From assembly GCA_002350525.1 (NCBI GenBank), contig DEFA01000017.1, positions 95,757 to 159,756 on the forward strand: 64,000 nt of DNA. Reading direction: 5' to 3'. The stretch is from Lachnospiraceae bacterium UBA2864. GTDB taxonomy: Bacteria; Bacillota; Clostridia; Lachnospirales; Lachnospiraceae. Below are positions 54,128-62,464 of the stretch, in pieces (position 1 is the first letter of the stretch; each line of letters starts with the position of its first letter). Made by a program: the position numbers and the translations under genes. A model generated the notes under the pieces. The model was not told where the DNA came from, did not search any database, and worked only from the letters and a program-made list of their open reading frames with translations.

Positions 54128-55118
54128 GGAAGGGGCATTACAATATAATAGAACTGACCGGATACTCGAGAAGTTTCCCGGTTCGGAGATCATCCGGATA
54201 AGGGATTACAGAGACGTTTTTAACAGAAGAAACCAGGACCCGGCACTTCAGCATAACTCTCAGAAACTTATACTTGCTGTGAAGAAGGACGGATTCTTGT
54301 ATAAGGGAGCTCCGGTCTGCCAGAATTTCGGTGAAAGTGAGTTTTATTACACTTCAAATGTCATGAACTGTGTATATGACTGTGAGTACTGTTTCCTGAA
54401 GGGGATGTATCCGAGTTCTGATATGGTGGTCTTTGTGAATCTCGAAGATACATTTCGTGAGATAGAAGAGCTCGAAAGGAAAATCAATACGGGGACTTTG
54501 GATAAAAGAAAGATATACGTCTCCGTATCTTACGAAAGTGATCTTCTGTCGATAGAGGGCCTGACCGGAATACTGAAGGACTGGAATGATTGGGTGAGAG
54601 ACAGGGAAAATATATTACTTGAGTTAAGGACCAAGTGTGCAAATATTGCGGCACTTTCTTCCATAACGGATGAGGATACGGGGAGGATCATACTTGCCGT
54701 AACCATGAGTCCGGATGAAGTGATAACAAAGTATGAAAAGTTTACTCCGAGACTCGGGGCGAGGATCAAAATGGCTGAGGCAGCCATAGAGAAAAATATT
54801 CCGGTAAGACTCTGTTTTGATCCGATGATGTTTATACAGAACTATAGGGCAGTATATGGGAATGTGGTTGACATAATATTTTCGAAAATCCCGTCGGAAA
54901 GTCTTCGGGATGTGAGTCTCGGATCCTTCAGAATCTCAAAAGATTATATCAAAAACTTCAGAAAGTATTATAAGAATTCCTCCGTTGCATATTTTCCGTA
55001 TGAGATAAGAGACGGATATTATCAATATCCGGAGGAACTTCGGACCGAAATGGAAGATTTTTTATTCGAAAAATTACAAAAATATCTTCCCGAAGATAAA
55101 ATATTCCGCTGGAAGTAA
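54087..55118 (+). CDS. splB: Spore photoproduct lyase-like radical SAM protein
   Basis: 343 residues. The radical SAM motif is NCVYDCEYCFLKGMY (C95, C99, C102). Sequence such as FGESEFYYTSNVMNCVYDCEYC and LLELRTKCANIAAL fits the SplB family, which repairs the thymine dimer of spores. The stretch where Bacillus SplB has its hydrogen-donor Cys reads VSYESDLLS here, without Cys. The ATG at 54087 lies in the upstream gene with AAAGGG before it. No other sporulation gene is in the window. Confidence 0.85.
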   Translation: MTDYMKPFSHIYVEEGALQYNRTDRILEKFPGSEIIRIRDYRDVFNRRNQDPALQHNSQKLILAVKKDGFLYKGAPVCQNFGESEFYYTSNVMNCVYDCEYCFLKGMYPSSDMVVFVNLEDTFREIEELERKINTGTLDKRKIYVSVSYESDLLSIEGLTGILKDWNDWVRDRENILLELRTKCANIAALSSITDEDTGRIILAVTMSPDEVITKYEKFTPRLGARIKMAEAAIEKNIPVRLCFDPMMFIQNYRAVYGNVVDIIFSKIPSESLRDVSLGSFRISKDYIKNFRKYYKNSSVAYFPYEIRDGYYQYPEELRTEMEDFLFEKLQKYLPEDKIFRWK

Positions 55119-55151
55119 ATATCGGAAAATGCCTAAAATAAGGCGTTTCAG

Positions 55152-55182
55152 AGGCTGTCAAAGGGTTTTGACAGCCTTTTTT
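55152..55182 (+). terminator. Rho-independent terminator after splB
   Basis: AGGCTGTCAAA, loop GGGT, TTTGACAGCCT followed by TTTTT; a perfect 11-bp stem. Confidence 0.95.
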
Positions 55183-55325
55183 GATGCGAAAACAGCCGAT
55201 GTAAAAGACCTTGGATAGACGGACTGAAAGAAAAACCATATGATGAGCCTGTAACCGGAAATTACACAAAGTATAACAAACCGGGAATTGTACAAAATAA
55301 CACAGTGACATATAAGGAGGTCATT

Positions 55326-56057
55326 ATGGGAATGTTTATCTTGAAACTTATAGGCTATGCAATCATTGCATATTTTATGTCAACCGCTATTCATGAACTC
55401 GGACATGTGATATGCGGACTTCTTAACCATTGGAAATTTTTCGTTCTGGTTGTGGGACCGTTCAAGTTATACAGGAAAAACCTGAATGATAAGATCAGAT
55501 TCGGAATAGAGAAGAATCCGACATTCTGGGGTGGATACGGCGGTGCAGTTCCGGAGAAGTTTGATGATAATGTAATGAAGATATTTTCAAGAGTTCTTCT
55601 TGCGGGACCTATAGCTTCTATAGTTTTTGGAATCGTATTCATAACAATCCTCATCCTTACCGGGAATGATTTTGCCATGATGGTCGGATTTATAGCACTG
55701 AGTGAAGGTGTCATGTGTATCCTGCCGATGAAGTTACAGACGGGAATGTTATATAATGACGGAACCAGATATTTGAGGATACATCGCGGCGGACAGACCG
55801 CAGATGAAGAAAAAGCAATGTATTCTATGTCGTTGGATAATCTCTTAAACGGACAGGCTGAAATATATGATGAGGAGATGGTGGAGATTCTCTGCAGATC
55901 TGAGGACGCATCGTATAAGTATTATGGTCTTTACCTGTTATATCATAATGCCGAAGAGCGTAAAGATGAGGCTGAGATGGACAGGATCAGAAGAGAGATG
56001 TCGGAAATGAAGACTAAAGTATCAAGCTATATAGTAAAGAGCTGTGTGCTCGATTGA
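55326..56057 (+). CDS. Membrane metalloprotease-like protein with HELGH motif
   Basis: 243 residues from MGMFILKLIG (RBS AAGGAGG); an in-frame ATG at 55305 lies before the ribosome binding site. The zinc motif AIHELGHVICGL (H23, E24, H27) sits in the first membrane segment, as in site-2-type M50 proteases. Two further spans around 95-140 are visible, and a possible third ligand region near FVGFIALSEG is unclear. The C-terminal ~90 residues are charged, cytoplasmic and coiled-coil-like. It overlaps in position the XRE regulator transcript that follows; a regulated proteolysis role is a guess. Confidence 0.72.
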   Translation: MGMFILKLIGYAIIAYFMSTAIHELGHVICGLLNHWKFFVLVVGPFKLYRKNLNDKIRFGIEKNPTFWGGYGGAVPEKFDDNVMKIFSRVLLAGPIASIVFGIVFITILILTGNDFAMMVGFIALSEGVMCILPMKLQTGMLYNDGTRYLRIHRGGQTADEEKAMYSMSLDNLLNGQAEIYDEEMVEILCRSEDASYKYYGLYLLYHNAEERKDEAEMDRIRREMSEMKTKVSSYIVKSCVLD

Positions 56058-56152
56058 CGAAAATCCAGTCTTTTCAAAATCTGAAGTTTGTGAGAAAATA
56101 CTTCTATCGCAGAAAGACTATTCGAGCTTCGGATTTTGAGAGGGAATATATT

Positions 56153-56728
56153 ATGGAACTTGGAAATCAGATGAAAAAGTACAGAGGAGAGATGAAACTC
56201 TCACAGGACGCTTTGGCGGAAAAGATATATGTATCCAGACAGACCATCTCAAACTGGGAGACAGGAAAAAACTATCCGGATGTGAACAGTCTTATCAGAA
56301 TGAGTGAGGTCTTCGGAGTTTCCGTAGACGTCCTGCTTAAGGGGGATGTGGAAGAGATGAAGAAGATTATCAAAGAAGATGATATACATGATTTTTATAA
56401 GATGAGCTGGTTGTATACGATCCTGTTCTTTCTGGTACTTGTAACACCTATCCCGCTCGTAAAGTTCCTCGGATTCTGGGGATTAGGCATATGGGGTGTG
56501 CTTGCAGCAGTTGTGATCGTATATGCAATTAAGATTGAGAAGAAGAAAAAGACCTTAAATATACAGACCTACAGAGAAATCTCCGCCTTTTTGGAAGGAA
56601 AAACCTTGGATGAAATCGAGGCGGCGAGAGAAGAGGGGAAACGACCTTATCAGAAGGTGTTTCTTGGAATCGTTGCGGGAGTGATCGCTCTCGTGGTATC
56701 GATAATTATGATATATATTTTTAAGTAA
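56153..56728 (+). CDS. XRE-family regulator with C-terminal membrane anchor
   Basis: 191 residues from MELGNQMKKYR (RBS GAGAGGG). An N-terminal helix-turn-helix (LSQDALAEKIYVSRQTISNWETGKNYPD) is followed by a linker, hydrophobic segments at ~85-105 and ~108-130, and a last one at ~165-190. Such anchored XRE proteins are common in Bacillota and read a membrane or protease signal. It follows the HELGH protease by ~95 bases, a pairing that suggests release by proteolysis, but that is inference. Confidence 0.85.
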   Translation: MELGNQMKKYRGEMKLSQDALAEKIYVSRQTISNWETGKNYPDVNSLIRMSEVFGVSVDVLLKGDVEEMKKIIKEDDIHDFYKMSWLYTILFFLVLVTPIPLVKFLGFWGLGIWGVLAAVVIVYAIKIEKKKKTLNIQTYREISAFLEGKTLDEIEAAREEGKRPYQKVFLGIVAGVIALVVSIIMIYIFK

Positions 56729-56762
56729 TATAAACACTATAAAGGGACACAAGGTGAGGATT

Positions 56763-57083
56763 ATGAATTTAGACAGTGTATCTCAGGAACTGGACAGATT
56801 ATATGAATTTGAGATCAGGGAATATGTTGCCAGATGTAATGAACTGAAGCAATCCGGATATAAGATATATCGGAATTCTGCCGGAAAGCATAAGGTTGTT
56901 CAGGGAGGGCAGCCTGTTCGAAAAGAAGAAGTTCAGTATAGCTATGATAAGAGAAATGAACCGGAGAAGGAAGGGCTTCCGACCAGAGTGGGAAAAGCTG
57001 TCAAAAAGAGGATTGATAAATTTAAGAGGTTTGTTAAGACTGTAAAGTTTTTGTATGATAATTCAAAAGACAGATATAATTAG
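56763..57083 (+). CDS. Small basic protein of unknown function
   Basis: 106 residues from MNLDSVSQEL (AAGGTG 6 bases upstream; an in-frame GTG at 56754 is inside that site). An N-terminal helical part (QELDRLYEFEIREYVARCNELKQSGYKIY) and a strongly basic C-terminus (KAVKKRIDKFKRFVKTVKF) could bind nucleic acid or membrane. Short repeats begin right after its stop. Confidence 0.6.
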   Translation: MNLDSVSQELDRLYEFEIREYVARCNELKQSGYKIYRNSAGKHKVVQGGQPVRKEEVQYSYDKRNEPEKEGLPTRVGKAVKKRIDKFKRFVKTVKFLYDNSKDRYN

Positions 57084-57091
57084 AATAAGTA

Positions 57092-57180
57092 ATATCCAGA
57101 GATAATTTAATATCCGGAGACAATGTAATGGCCAGAGACAATGTGATGACAAAGGACAAAGTAGTGACCAAAGAAAATGC
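57092..57180 (+). repeat. Decayed 18-bp tandem repeats
   Basis: About four and a half units of the form AGACAATGTAATGGCCAG follow the upstream gene. They are open in the frame starting at 57089 and would encode hexapeptide repeats like ARDNVM and TKDKVV. They may be the remains of a longer C-terminus lost by frameshift, or a non-coding array ending in the terminator. Confidence 0.55.
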
Positions 57181-57212
57181 TGTACCGCTTAATCCCGGTA
57201 CAGCATTTTTTT
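57179..57212 (+). terminator. Rho-independent terminator
   Basis: GCTGTACCG and CGGTACAGC form a 9-bp stem with an 8-base loop, followed by A and seven T. It ends the small basic protein transcript. Confidence 0.92.
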
Positions 57213-57424
57213 GAAGGAGTTTGTATGGGAGGTTACACGCCTTCCCTCGTTGTGGGGTCTAAACGCCGAAATGTCGTCTAGAGTTTACTAAAATCCTGCA
57301 TGTGATATTTGGTTGATGGCTTTAGCAGGATTCTGATACACATAATAAACCTGAATTGTAACGTAATTGTATCATTTTGATTTAGAAACAGTGGAATATA
57401 TTCTTAATTTAAGATTAAGGTATA
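57213..57424. other. Intergenic region with an inverted repeat
   Basis: 212 bases without a gene. AATCCTGC (57292-57299) and GCAGGATT (57325-57332) form a perfect 8-bp inverted repeat with a 25-base loop, and CCTTCCCTCGTTGTGGGG upstream is unexplained. No tRNA or known RNA was recognised. Confidence 0.4.
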
Positions 57425-57453
57425 TGTAAAAAAGTATCGTTATCTGATATAAT
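57425..57453 (+). promoter_or_regulatory. Extended -10 promoter of the histidine phosphatase gene
   Basis: TGTAAA, 17-base spacer, TATAAT with TGA before the -10 (extended). Start near 57460, about 49 bases before the ATG. Confidence 0.7.
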
Positions 57454-57508
57454 CATGTGCGTGTTGAGCGACCGGACAGTAGAAAATCCCGGCCCGGAAA
57501 GGCATGTT

Positions 57509-58060
57509 ATGAAGAAGATATATTTTACACGACACGGAGAAACTCATTGGAATGTTGCGAACAAGATCTGCGGAGCGACCGATATCGGGCTTACGGACAA
57601 AGGACACAGCCAGGCAGAGGAACTGGGAAACCTTATCAGGGAAAAACTGGATAAGGGAGAGATAGTTCTGGATGAAATAATCGCATCACCTCTTTCGAGG
57701 GCATATGATACCGCAAAACATATAGCGGATATGACAGGACTCCCGCTCAGGGCCGATGAGAGACTTCGTGAACAGAATTTTGGAAAATATGAAGGTACTC
57801 CCCGAGACGGGGAGGTATTCCGTATGGATAAAAGAAACTTTGTGAATTCTTATGAAGGTGGAGAATCAATGCTTCGTCTCGCGCAGAGAATATACAATCT
57901 GCTCGATGAACTGGCGGAAGATGACAAGATATATCTTCTTGTCGCGCATAACGGAATAGTAAGATGCGTGAACTCGTATTTTTATGATATGACTAACGAA
58001 GAATACGGAAATTACGGGATACGCAATTGCGAACTTAAAGAATACGTATTTGGAAAGTGA
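57509..58060 (+). CDS. Histidine phosphatase family protein (phosphoglycerate mutase-like)
   Basis: 183 residues from MKKIYFTRHGETHWN, after GGAAAGG; an in-frame ATG at 57455 lies upstream of the likely transcription start. The catalytic RHG triad (FTRHGET), IASPLSRAYDTAK, REQNFGKYEG and the second His in VAHNGIVR are present. Substrate is not readable; GpmB/CobC-type small phosphatases fit. It precedes an unknown small gene by 24 bases. Confidence 0.9.
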   Translation: MKKIYFTRHGETHWNVANKICGATDIGLTDKGHSQAEELGNLIREKLDKGEIVLDEIIASPLSRAYDTAKHIADMTGLPLRADERLREQNFGKYEGTPRDGEVFRMDKRNFVNSYEGGESMLRLAQRIYNLLDELAEDDKIYLLVAHNGIVRCVNSYFYDMTNEEYGNYGIRNCELKEYVFGK

Positions 58061-58084
58061 TAAGGTCTTAAAAAGGAGACTGAA

Positions 58085-58417
58085 ATGGCAGAATTTGCTA
58101 CAGACAAATTGCTTGTAACCGCAAGGATTATGAATCTTGTGGAAAGACTCAGAAAGATAGATAAATTCAAACTGAAAGGCGAGTATCCCGACGGTAACGG
58201 CGGGGTTACATTTAAGTTTTCGCATCACATGACGTTTCTTTCATGGGGAGAAAAAATAACCGTAAGACTGATTCCGTATAATGATTATCAGACGATCGTA
58301 GATATAGTATCCGAATGCGCAATGCCGACGCAGATCATAGATTACGGAATGAACAATAAGAACCTGCGGGAGATACTTACCGTTCTTTTGGACGGATTTC
58401 TTAATCAGAGACTGTGA
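58085..58417 (+). CDS. Conserved-looking small protein of unknown function
   Basis: 110 residues, alpha/beta, with no motif I recognise (FKLKGEYPDGNGGVTFKFSHH, AMPTQIIDYGMNNKNLREIL). RBS AAAAGGAG. Cotranscribed with the phosphatase. The next promoter begins 14 bases after its stop. Confidence 0.65.
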   Translation: MAEFATDKLLVTARIMNLVERLRKIDKFKLKGEYPDGNGGVTFKFSHHMTFLSWGEKITVRLIPYNDYQTIVDIVSECAMPTQIIDYGMNNKNLREILTVLLDGFLNQRL

Positions 58418-58430
58418 GGTCTTTTTGTGC

Positions 58431-58459
58431 TTGCTTCAAACGGGTAAAGTGACTATAAT
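58431..58459 (+). promoter_or_regulatory. Promoter of the D-Asp ligase/racemase/asparagine synthetase operon
   Basis: TTGCTT, 17-base spacer, TATAAT. The start near 58466 gives a leader of ~86 bases with a small TAGC..GGTG/CACC..GCTA hairpin at its 5' end. Confidence 0.75.
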
Positions 58460-58551
58460 ATAGCTTGGTGTTTTATGTGCACCGCTATTTCATTTAAGAA
58501 AATGTCACAATAAGACGATATATAAAGTAAAGAACCGAGGTGTCTTATATA

Positions 58552-59787
58552 ATGAAGTTTAATGATCTCGAATTTCAGCCGATCATACTTGGAGCTGATA
58601 TAACAGCATATTCACTCGCAAGGAGTTTCCATGAGCAGTATGGCATAAAGTCCATAACACTCAGTATGACTCAGACAGGATATGTTAACAGCTCGGATAT
58701 TATCGAAAACAGGTATTATCCAAACATGGAAAAAGATGAGGTGGCTGTTGAGAGACTGATCGAAGTCGGTAAGGAATTTCAGGGTAAGAAGAAGCTTATC
58801 GTATTCGGATGCGGCGACTGGTATGTCCGTATCATAATCGAGAATAAGGAAAAGCTGAAAGATTATTATATTATCCCATATATTGACGAAGATCTTCTTA
58901 ACAGAATAGTTCTGAAGGATAAGTTCTACGAGATATTCGAAGAGCTTGGACTGGATTATCCGAAGACATATGTATATGAATTCGGCAAAGAAAATGATCT
59001 TAAGTTTGATTTTGATTATCCGGTCATCGCGAAGCCTGCAAACTCTGCACTTTATCACTATGCCAAGTTTGAAGGAAAGAAAAAGGTATTCCGTTTTGAA
59101 AATGAGGAAGAACTTCGTACCATGATGGACCGTATCGAGAAAGCCGGATATGATTACAAGTTCCTTATCCAGGATATGATCCCGGGTGATGACTCATATA
59201 TGAGAGTTCTTACGGTTTACTGTGATCAGAATTCGAAGGTGCGTTTTGCGGCACTCGGCCGTACTCTGCTTGAAGATCCGTCACCGACGGCAATCGGTAA
59301 TCCTGTTGCCATCGTAAATGAATATAATCCTGAGATCGTTGCGGCAGCAACAAAGTTCCTTGAGCATATTCATTATGTGGGATTTGCAAACTTTGATATT
59401 AAATACGATGAGAGAGACGGAAAGTATAAGTTTTTTGAGATAAATGTACGTCTCGGCAGAAGTAACTTCTATGTTACGGGAAGCGGCTTCAACCATGTTA
59501 AGTGGATCGTTGACGATTACATTTACGGAAAGATGGATGATTATACGATAGCCAACAAGTCTCATCTTTATTCGGTTGTTCCTAAGAGTGTTATAGAGAA
59601 GTATGTTCCGGACGGAGAGTTCAAGAATCTTGCTCTTAAGCTCTGGAAGGAAGGTAAGTGGGTTAACCCACTGCTTTACAGCGCAGATAAGAATATAAAG
59701 CATAATTATTATGCGAGAGCAAACTTCTATAATTATATAAGAAAGTTTGCACGCTACGGTGCATCAATAGCAGTTAAGAAAGACTAG
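58552..59787 (+). CDS. D-aspartate ligase-like ATP-grasp protein
   Basis: 411 residues from MKFNDLEFQP (GAGGTG upstream; GTG 58540 is within that site). An ATP-grasp enzyme whose N-terminus (PIILGADITAYSLARSFHEQYGIKS) and core (VIAKPANSALYHYAKFEGKKKVF, FLIQDMIPGDDSYMRVLTVY, KFFEINVRLGRSNFY) resemble the D-aspartate ligases (Asl of Enterococcus faecium) that attach D-Asp to the Lys of the peptidoglycan precursor. The aspartate racemase gene that follows would supply D-Asp. Other ATP-grasp ligases of unknown substrate are similar, so the specificity rests on context. Cytosolic. Confidence 0.78.
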   Translation: MKFNDLEFQPIILGADITAYSLARSFHEQYGIKSITLSMTQTGYVNSSDIIENRYYPNMEKDEVAVERLIEVGKEFQGKKKLIVFGCGDWYVRIIIENKEKLKDYYIIPYIDEDLLNRIVLKDKFYEIFEELGLDYPKTYVYEFGKENDLKFDFDYPVIAKPANSALYHYAKFEGKKKVFRFENEEELRTMMDRIEKAGYDYKFLIQDMIPGDDSYMRVLTVYCDQNSKVRFAALGRTLLEDPSPTAIGNPVAIVNEYNPEIVAAATKFLEHIHYVGFANFDIKYDERDGKYKFFEINVRLGRSNFYVTGSGFNHVKWIVDDYIYGKMDDYTIANKSHLYSVVPKSVIEKYVPDGEFKNLALKLWKEGKWVNPLLYSADKNIKHNYYARANFYNYIRKFARYGASIAVKKD

Positions 59788-59817
59788 ATATACAGAGGAC
59801 GTATTACGGAGAACGTG

Positions 59818-60549
59818 ATGGCGAATAAGGTACTTGGTGTTCTTGGCGGACTCGGACCGCAGGCAACGGTTTATTTCTCGGATATGGTAGTAAGATATAC
59901 CGAAGCGGCCTCCGATCAGGAACATATTCCTATGATAATATTAAATGATACTGAGATTCCGGACAGGACCGCATTTATCCTGGGTACTTCGGAAGAGAGC
60001 CCTCTCCCGAAAATGATAGAAGATGCGAAGCTCCTCGAAAAAGCCGGATGCAGTATGATCGTTATTCCGTGCAATACGGCACATTTCTTCTATGATGAGG
60101 TGGAGAAGAATGTTTCCATACCTATTATCAATATCATAGATGAGACAGTACGTTATTGTGTGGAAAGCACACCGGGGATAAAGACTGTCGGACTTCTGGC
60201 GACGCAGGGAACCGTACAGTCGGGTTCGTATAAGAGATATACGGATAAGTATGATCTCGAACTTATAACTCCCGATGAAGAAGACGAGAAGAAACTGATG
60301 AGCATAATCTATGATCAGGTTAAAGCAGGCAAGTCAGCGGATATCTTAGAGTTTTCCGAGATCATTTCAAATATGAAGAGACGCGGTGCGGATGTTATAG
60401 TTCTCGGATGTACAGAATTATCCGTGATTAACAGAGAATACGGACTCACCGTGAGAGACCGCGAGATAAAAGACTCCATGGAGATACTGGTAGTTAAATC
60501 CATAGAGAAATGCGGCAAAACAGTAAGTAAAGACTGTAAACTTAATTAA
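59818..60549 (+). CDS. racD: Aspartate/glutamate racemase family protein, probable aspartate racemase
   Basis: 243 residues from ATG 59818 (GGAG 6 bases upstream). Cofactor-independent racemase with two catalytic Cys in VIPCNTAHFF and VLGCTELSV; the N-terminal GVLGGLGPQATVYF motif is that of aspartate racemases rather than MurI. It makes D-Asp, the substrate of the ligase encoded upstream. Confidence 0.9.
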   Translation: MANKVLGVLGGLGPQATVYFSDMVVRYTEAASDQEHIPMIILNDTEIPDRTAFILGTSEESPLPKMIEDAKLLEKAGCSMIVIPCNTAHFFYDEVEKNVSIPIINIIDETVRYCVESTPGIKTVGLLATQGTVQSGSYKRYTDKYDLELITPDEEDEKKLMSIIYDQVKAGKSADILEFSEIISNMKRRGADVIVLGCTELSVINREYGLTVRDREIKDSMEILVVKSIEKCGKTVSKDCKLN

Positions 60550-60563
60550 AAAGGTGGTATACC

Positions 60564-62423
60564 ATGTGCGGATTTGCGGGATATATTAACGATTCCAAAG
60601 ATATAAACGAAAACAGACGGATCATCAAGGAAATGGCGGACAAGATAGTTCACAGAGGTCCCGATCAGGATGATTATTATGTAGATGAAGATGTGAGCCT
60701 CGGCTTTAGAAGACTTTCCATCATCGACCTTGAAGGCGGAAGCCAGCCGATCCTTAACGAGGACGGAACAAAGGTGCTTGTATTCAACGGAGAGATATAT
60801 AATTATCAGGAACTTCGCGAGGAACTTCTTAAAGCAGGTCATACCTTCAAGACAGAGACGGACAGCGAGGTCCTTCTTCACGGTTATGAAGAGTGGGGCG
60901 ACAGCTTCCTCGTAAGACTCAGAGGGATGTTTGCTTTTGTTATATGGGATTCCGTAGAGAAGAAACTCTTCGGCGCAAGAGATATCTTCGGTATCAAGCC
61001 TTTCTTCTATTTTCATAAGGGAAAGAAGTTCATCTTCGGATCGGAGATCAAGTCATTTCTTCCAAACCCACAGTTTGAGAAGGAACTTAACAAGGACAGA
61101 CTTCCGGACTATCTCTGCTTCGAATACATTCCGACAGAGCAGACCATGTTTAAAAATGTATATAAGCTCTGGCCGGGATACAGCTTTACATTTAAAGACG
61201 GAAAATTTGAGACTAAAGAGTATTTTACTCCTAAATATAATATAGATGATTCCAAGTCCGCAGAGTATTGGGGCAATCTTATAGATGAGACCTTTAAGGG
61301 TTCTACCAAGGCACATAAGATAGCCGATGTTGAGGTCGGATGCTTCCTCTCATCGGGTGTTGACTCAAGCTATGTTGTTCATGAGATGGCAAAGCATGAA
61401 GAACTTAAGACATTCTCGGTCGGCTATGCGGAAGAAAAGTATTCGGAACTTAAGTACGCTAAGGAATTTGCTGCACATGAAGGCGTACAGAATTTTGATT
61501 ATAAGATAACTGCCGAAGATTATTTCACGGAGACTCCTATGATCCAGTATTACATGGATGAGCCTCTTCCGAATCCTTCGGCAATTGCGCTTTACTTCCT
61601 TGCAAGACTTGCAAGAGAACAGGTAAAGGTTGTTCTTTCGGGAGAAGGAGCTGACGAACTTTTCGGCGGATATCATTATTACAGAGAACCGCTCGAGTTT
61701 GAGAAGTACATGAAGCTCCCGCAGGGAATCAGAAACTTCAATGCTGCTATTGCATCAAAGCTTCCTAAATTCCACGGAAGAAGATTCCTTATGAGAGGAA
61801 AGCTTCCTATCTCCGAAAGATATATAAGAAATAACTATGTATACGATCATTCGGAAGTTGATAATGTCCTTAAGGATAAGATATCTTCCAAAAATCCGGC
61901 TTACTACACCAAGAAGTTCTTTGACGAAGCCGGAAATATAGATGATGTTTCAAAAATGCAGTATGTGGATATCCGTACATGGCTTATCCAGGACATTCTG
62001 GTTAAGGCAGACAGAATGAGTATGGCGAATTCACTCGAGCTCAGAGTTCCTTTCCTTGATAAGGAAATGCTCAAAGTAGCTATGCAGATTCCGACAAAAC
62101 ACAGGATCACGAAGGAGACAACCAAGTACTGTCTCAGACTTGCTGCGGCAAAGAATCTTCCGCAGAAGACTTCAAAGATGAGAAAGACAGGATTCCTGAC
62201 ACCTCTCAATGACTGGCTGAAGCAGGACAAGTACTACGGCATGGTCAAGGAAAAGTTCGAAGGTGAAGTTGCCGGCGAATTCTTCAACAGGGATTACATA
62301 TTGAAGCTGCTTGAAGATCACAAAGCTGACAAGGCTAAAAATATGAAGAAAATATGGTCTATATACTGCTTCATACTCTGGTATGAGAAATTCTTCCCGG
62401 AGAAGCTCGGTGTTACTATGTAA
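60564..62423 (+). CDS. asnB: Glutamine-hydrolysing asparagine synthetase
   Basis: 619 residues, full length. The N-terminal nucleophile amidotransferase domain starts with Cys2 (MCGFAGYIND), and the synthetase domain has the PP-loop-like LSSGVDSSY. It makes asparagine from aspartate and glutamine. In lactococci and enterococci a related enzyme (AsnH) amidates the D-Asp cross-bridge; here the gene sits directly after the ligase and racemase, so a dual or dedicated role is possible. RBS AAAGGTGG, 14 bases after racD. Confidence 0.93.
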   Translation: MCGFAGYINDSKDINENRRIIKEMADKIVHRGPDQDDYYVDEDVSLGFRRLSIIDLEGGSQPILNEDGTKVLVFNGEIYNYQELREELLKAGHTFKTETDSEVLLHGYEEWGDSFLVRLRGMFAFVIWDSVEKKLFGARDIFGIKPFFYFHKGKKFIFGSEIKSFLPNPQFEKELNKDRLPDYLCFEYIPTEQTMFKNVYKLWPGYSFTFKDGKFETKEYFTPKYNIDDSKSAEYWGNLIDETFKGSTKAHKIADVEVGCFLSSGVDSSYVVHEMAKHEELKTFSVGYAEEKYSELKYAKEFAAHEGVQNFDYKITAEDYFTETPMIQYYMDEPLPNPSAIALYFLARLAREQVKVVLSGEGADELFGGYHYYREPLEFEKYMKLPQGIRNFNAAIASKLPKFHGRRFLMRGKLPISERYIRNNYVYDHSEVDNVLKDKISSKNPAYYTKKFFDEAGNIDDVSKMQYVDIRTWLIQDILVKADRMSMANSLELRVPFLDKEMLKVAMQIPTKHRITKETTKYCLRLAAAKNLPQKTSKMRKTGFLTPLNDWLKQDKYYGMVKEKFEGEVAGEFFNRDYILKLLEDHKADKAKNMKKIWSIYCFILWYEKFFPEKLGVTM

Positions 62424-62464
62424 ATATTGTATTGCGGTTTTATAGCCGCAGAAAGGTGGTATAA

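Noticed and set aside
55288..55316. TTGTAC-17-TATAAG before the metalloprotease gene
   Set aside because: The -10 abuts the Shine-Dalgarno and the start would fall at the ATG, leaving no ribosome binding site in the transcript.
57092..57180. CRISPR-like array
   Set aside because: Units are contiguous and decayed, without spacers, and no cas genes are present.
57128..57214. A 28-codon frame (MARDNVM...) over the 18-bp repeats
   Set aside because: It runs through the terminator stem and lacks a good ribosome binding site; it is more likely a repeat artefact than a gene.
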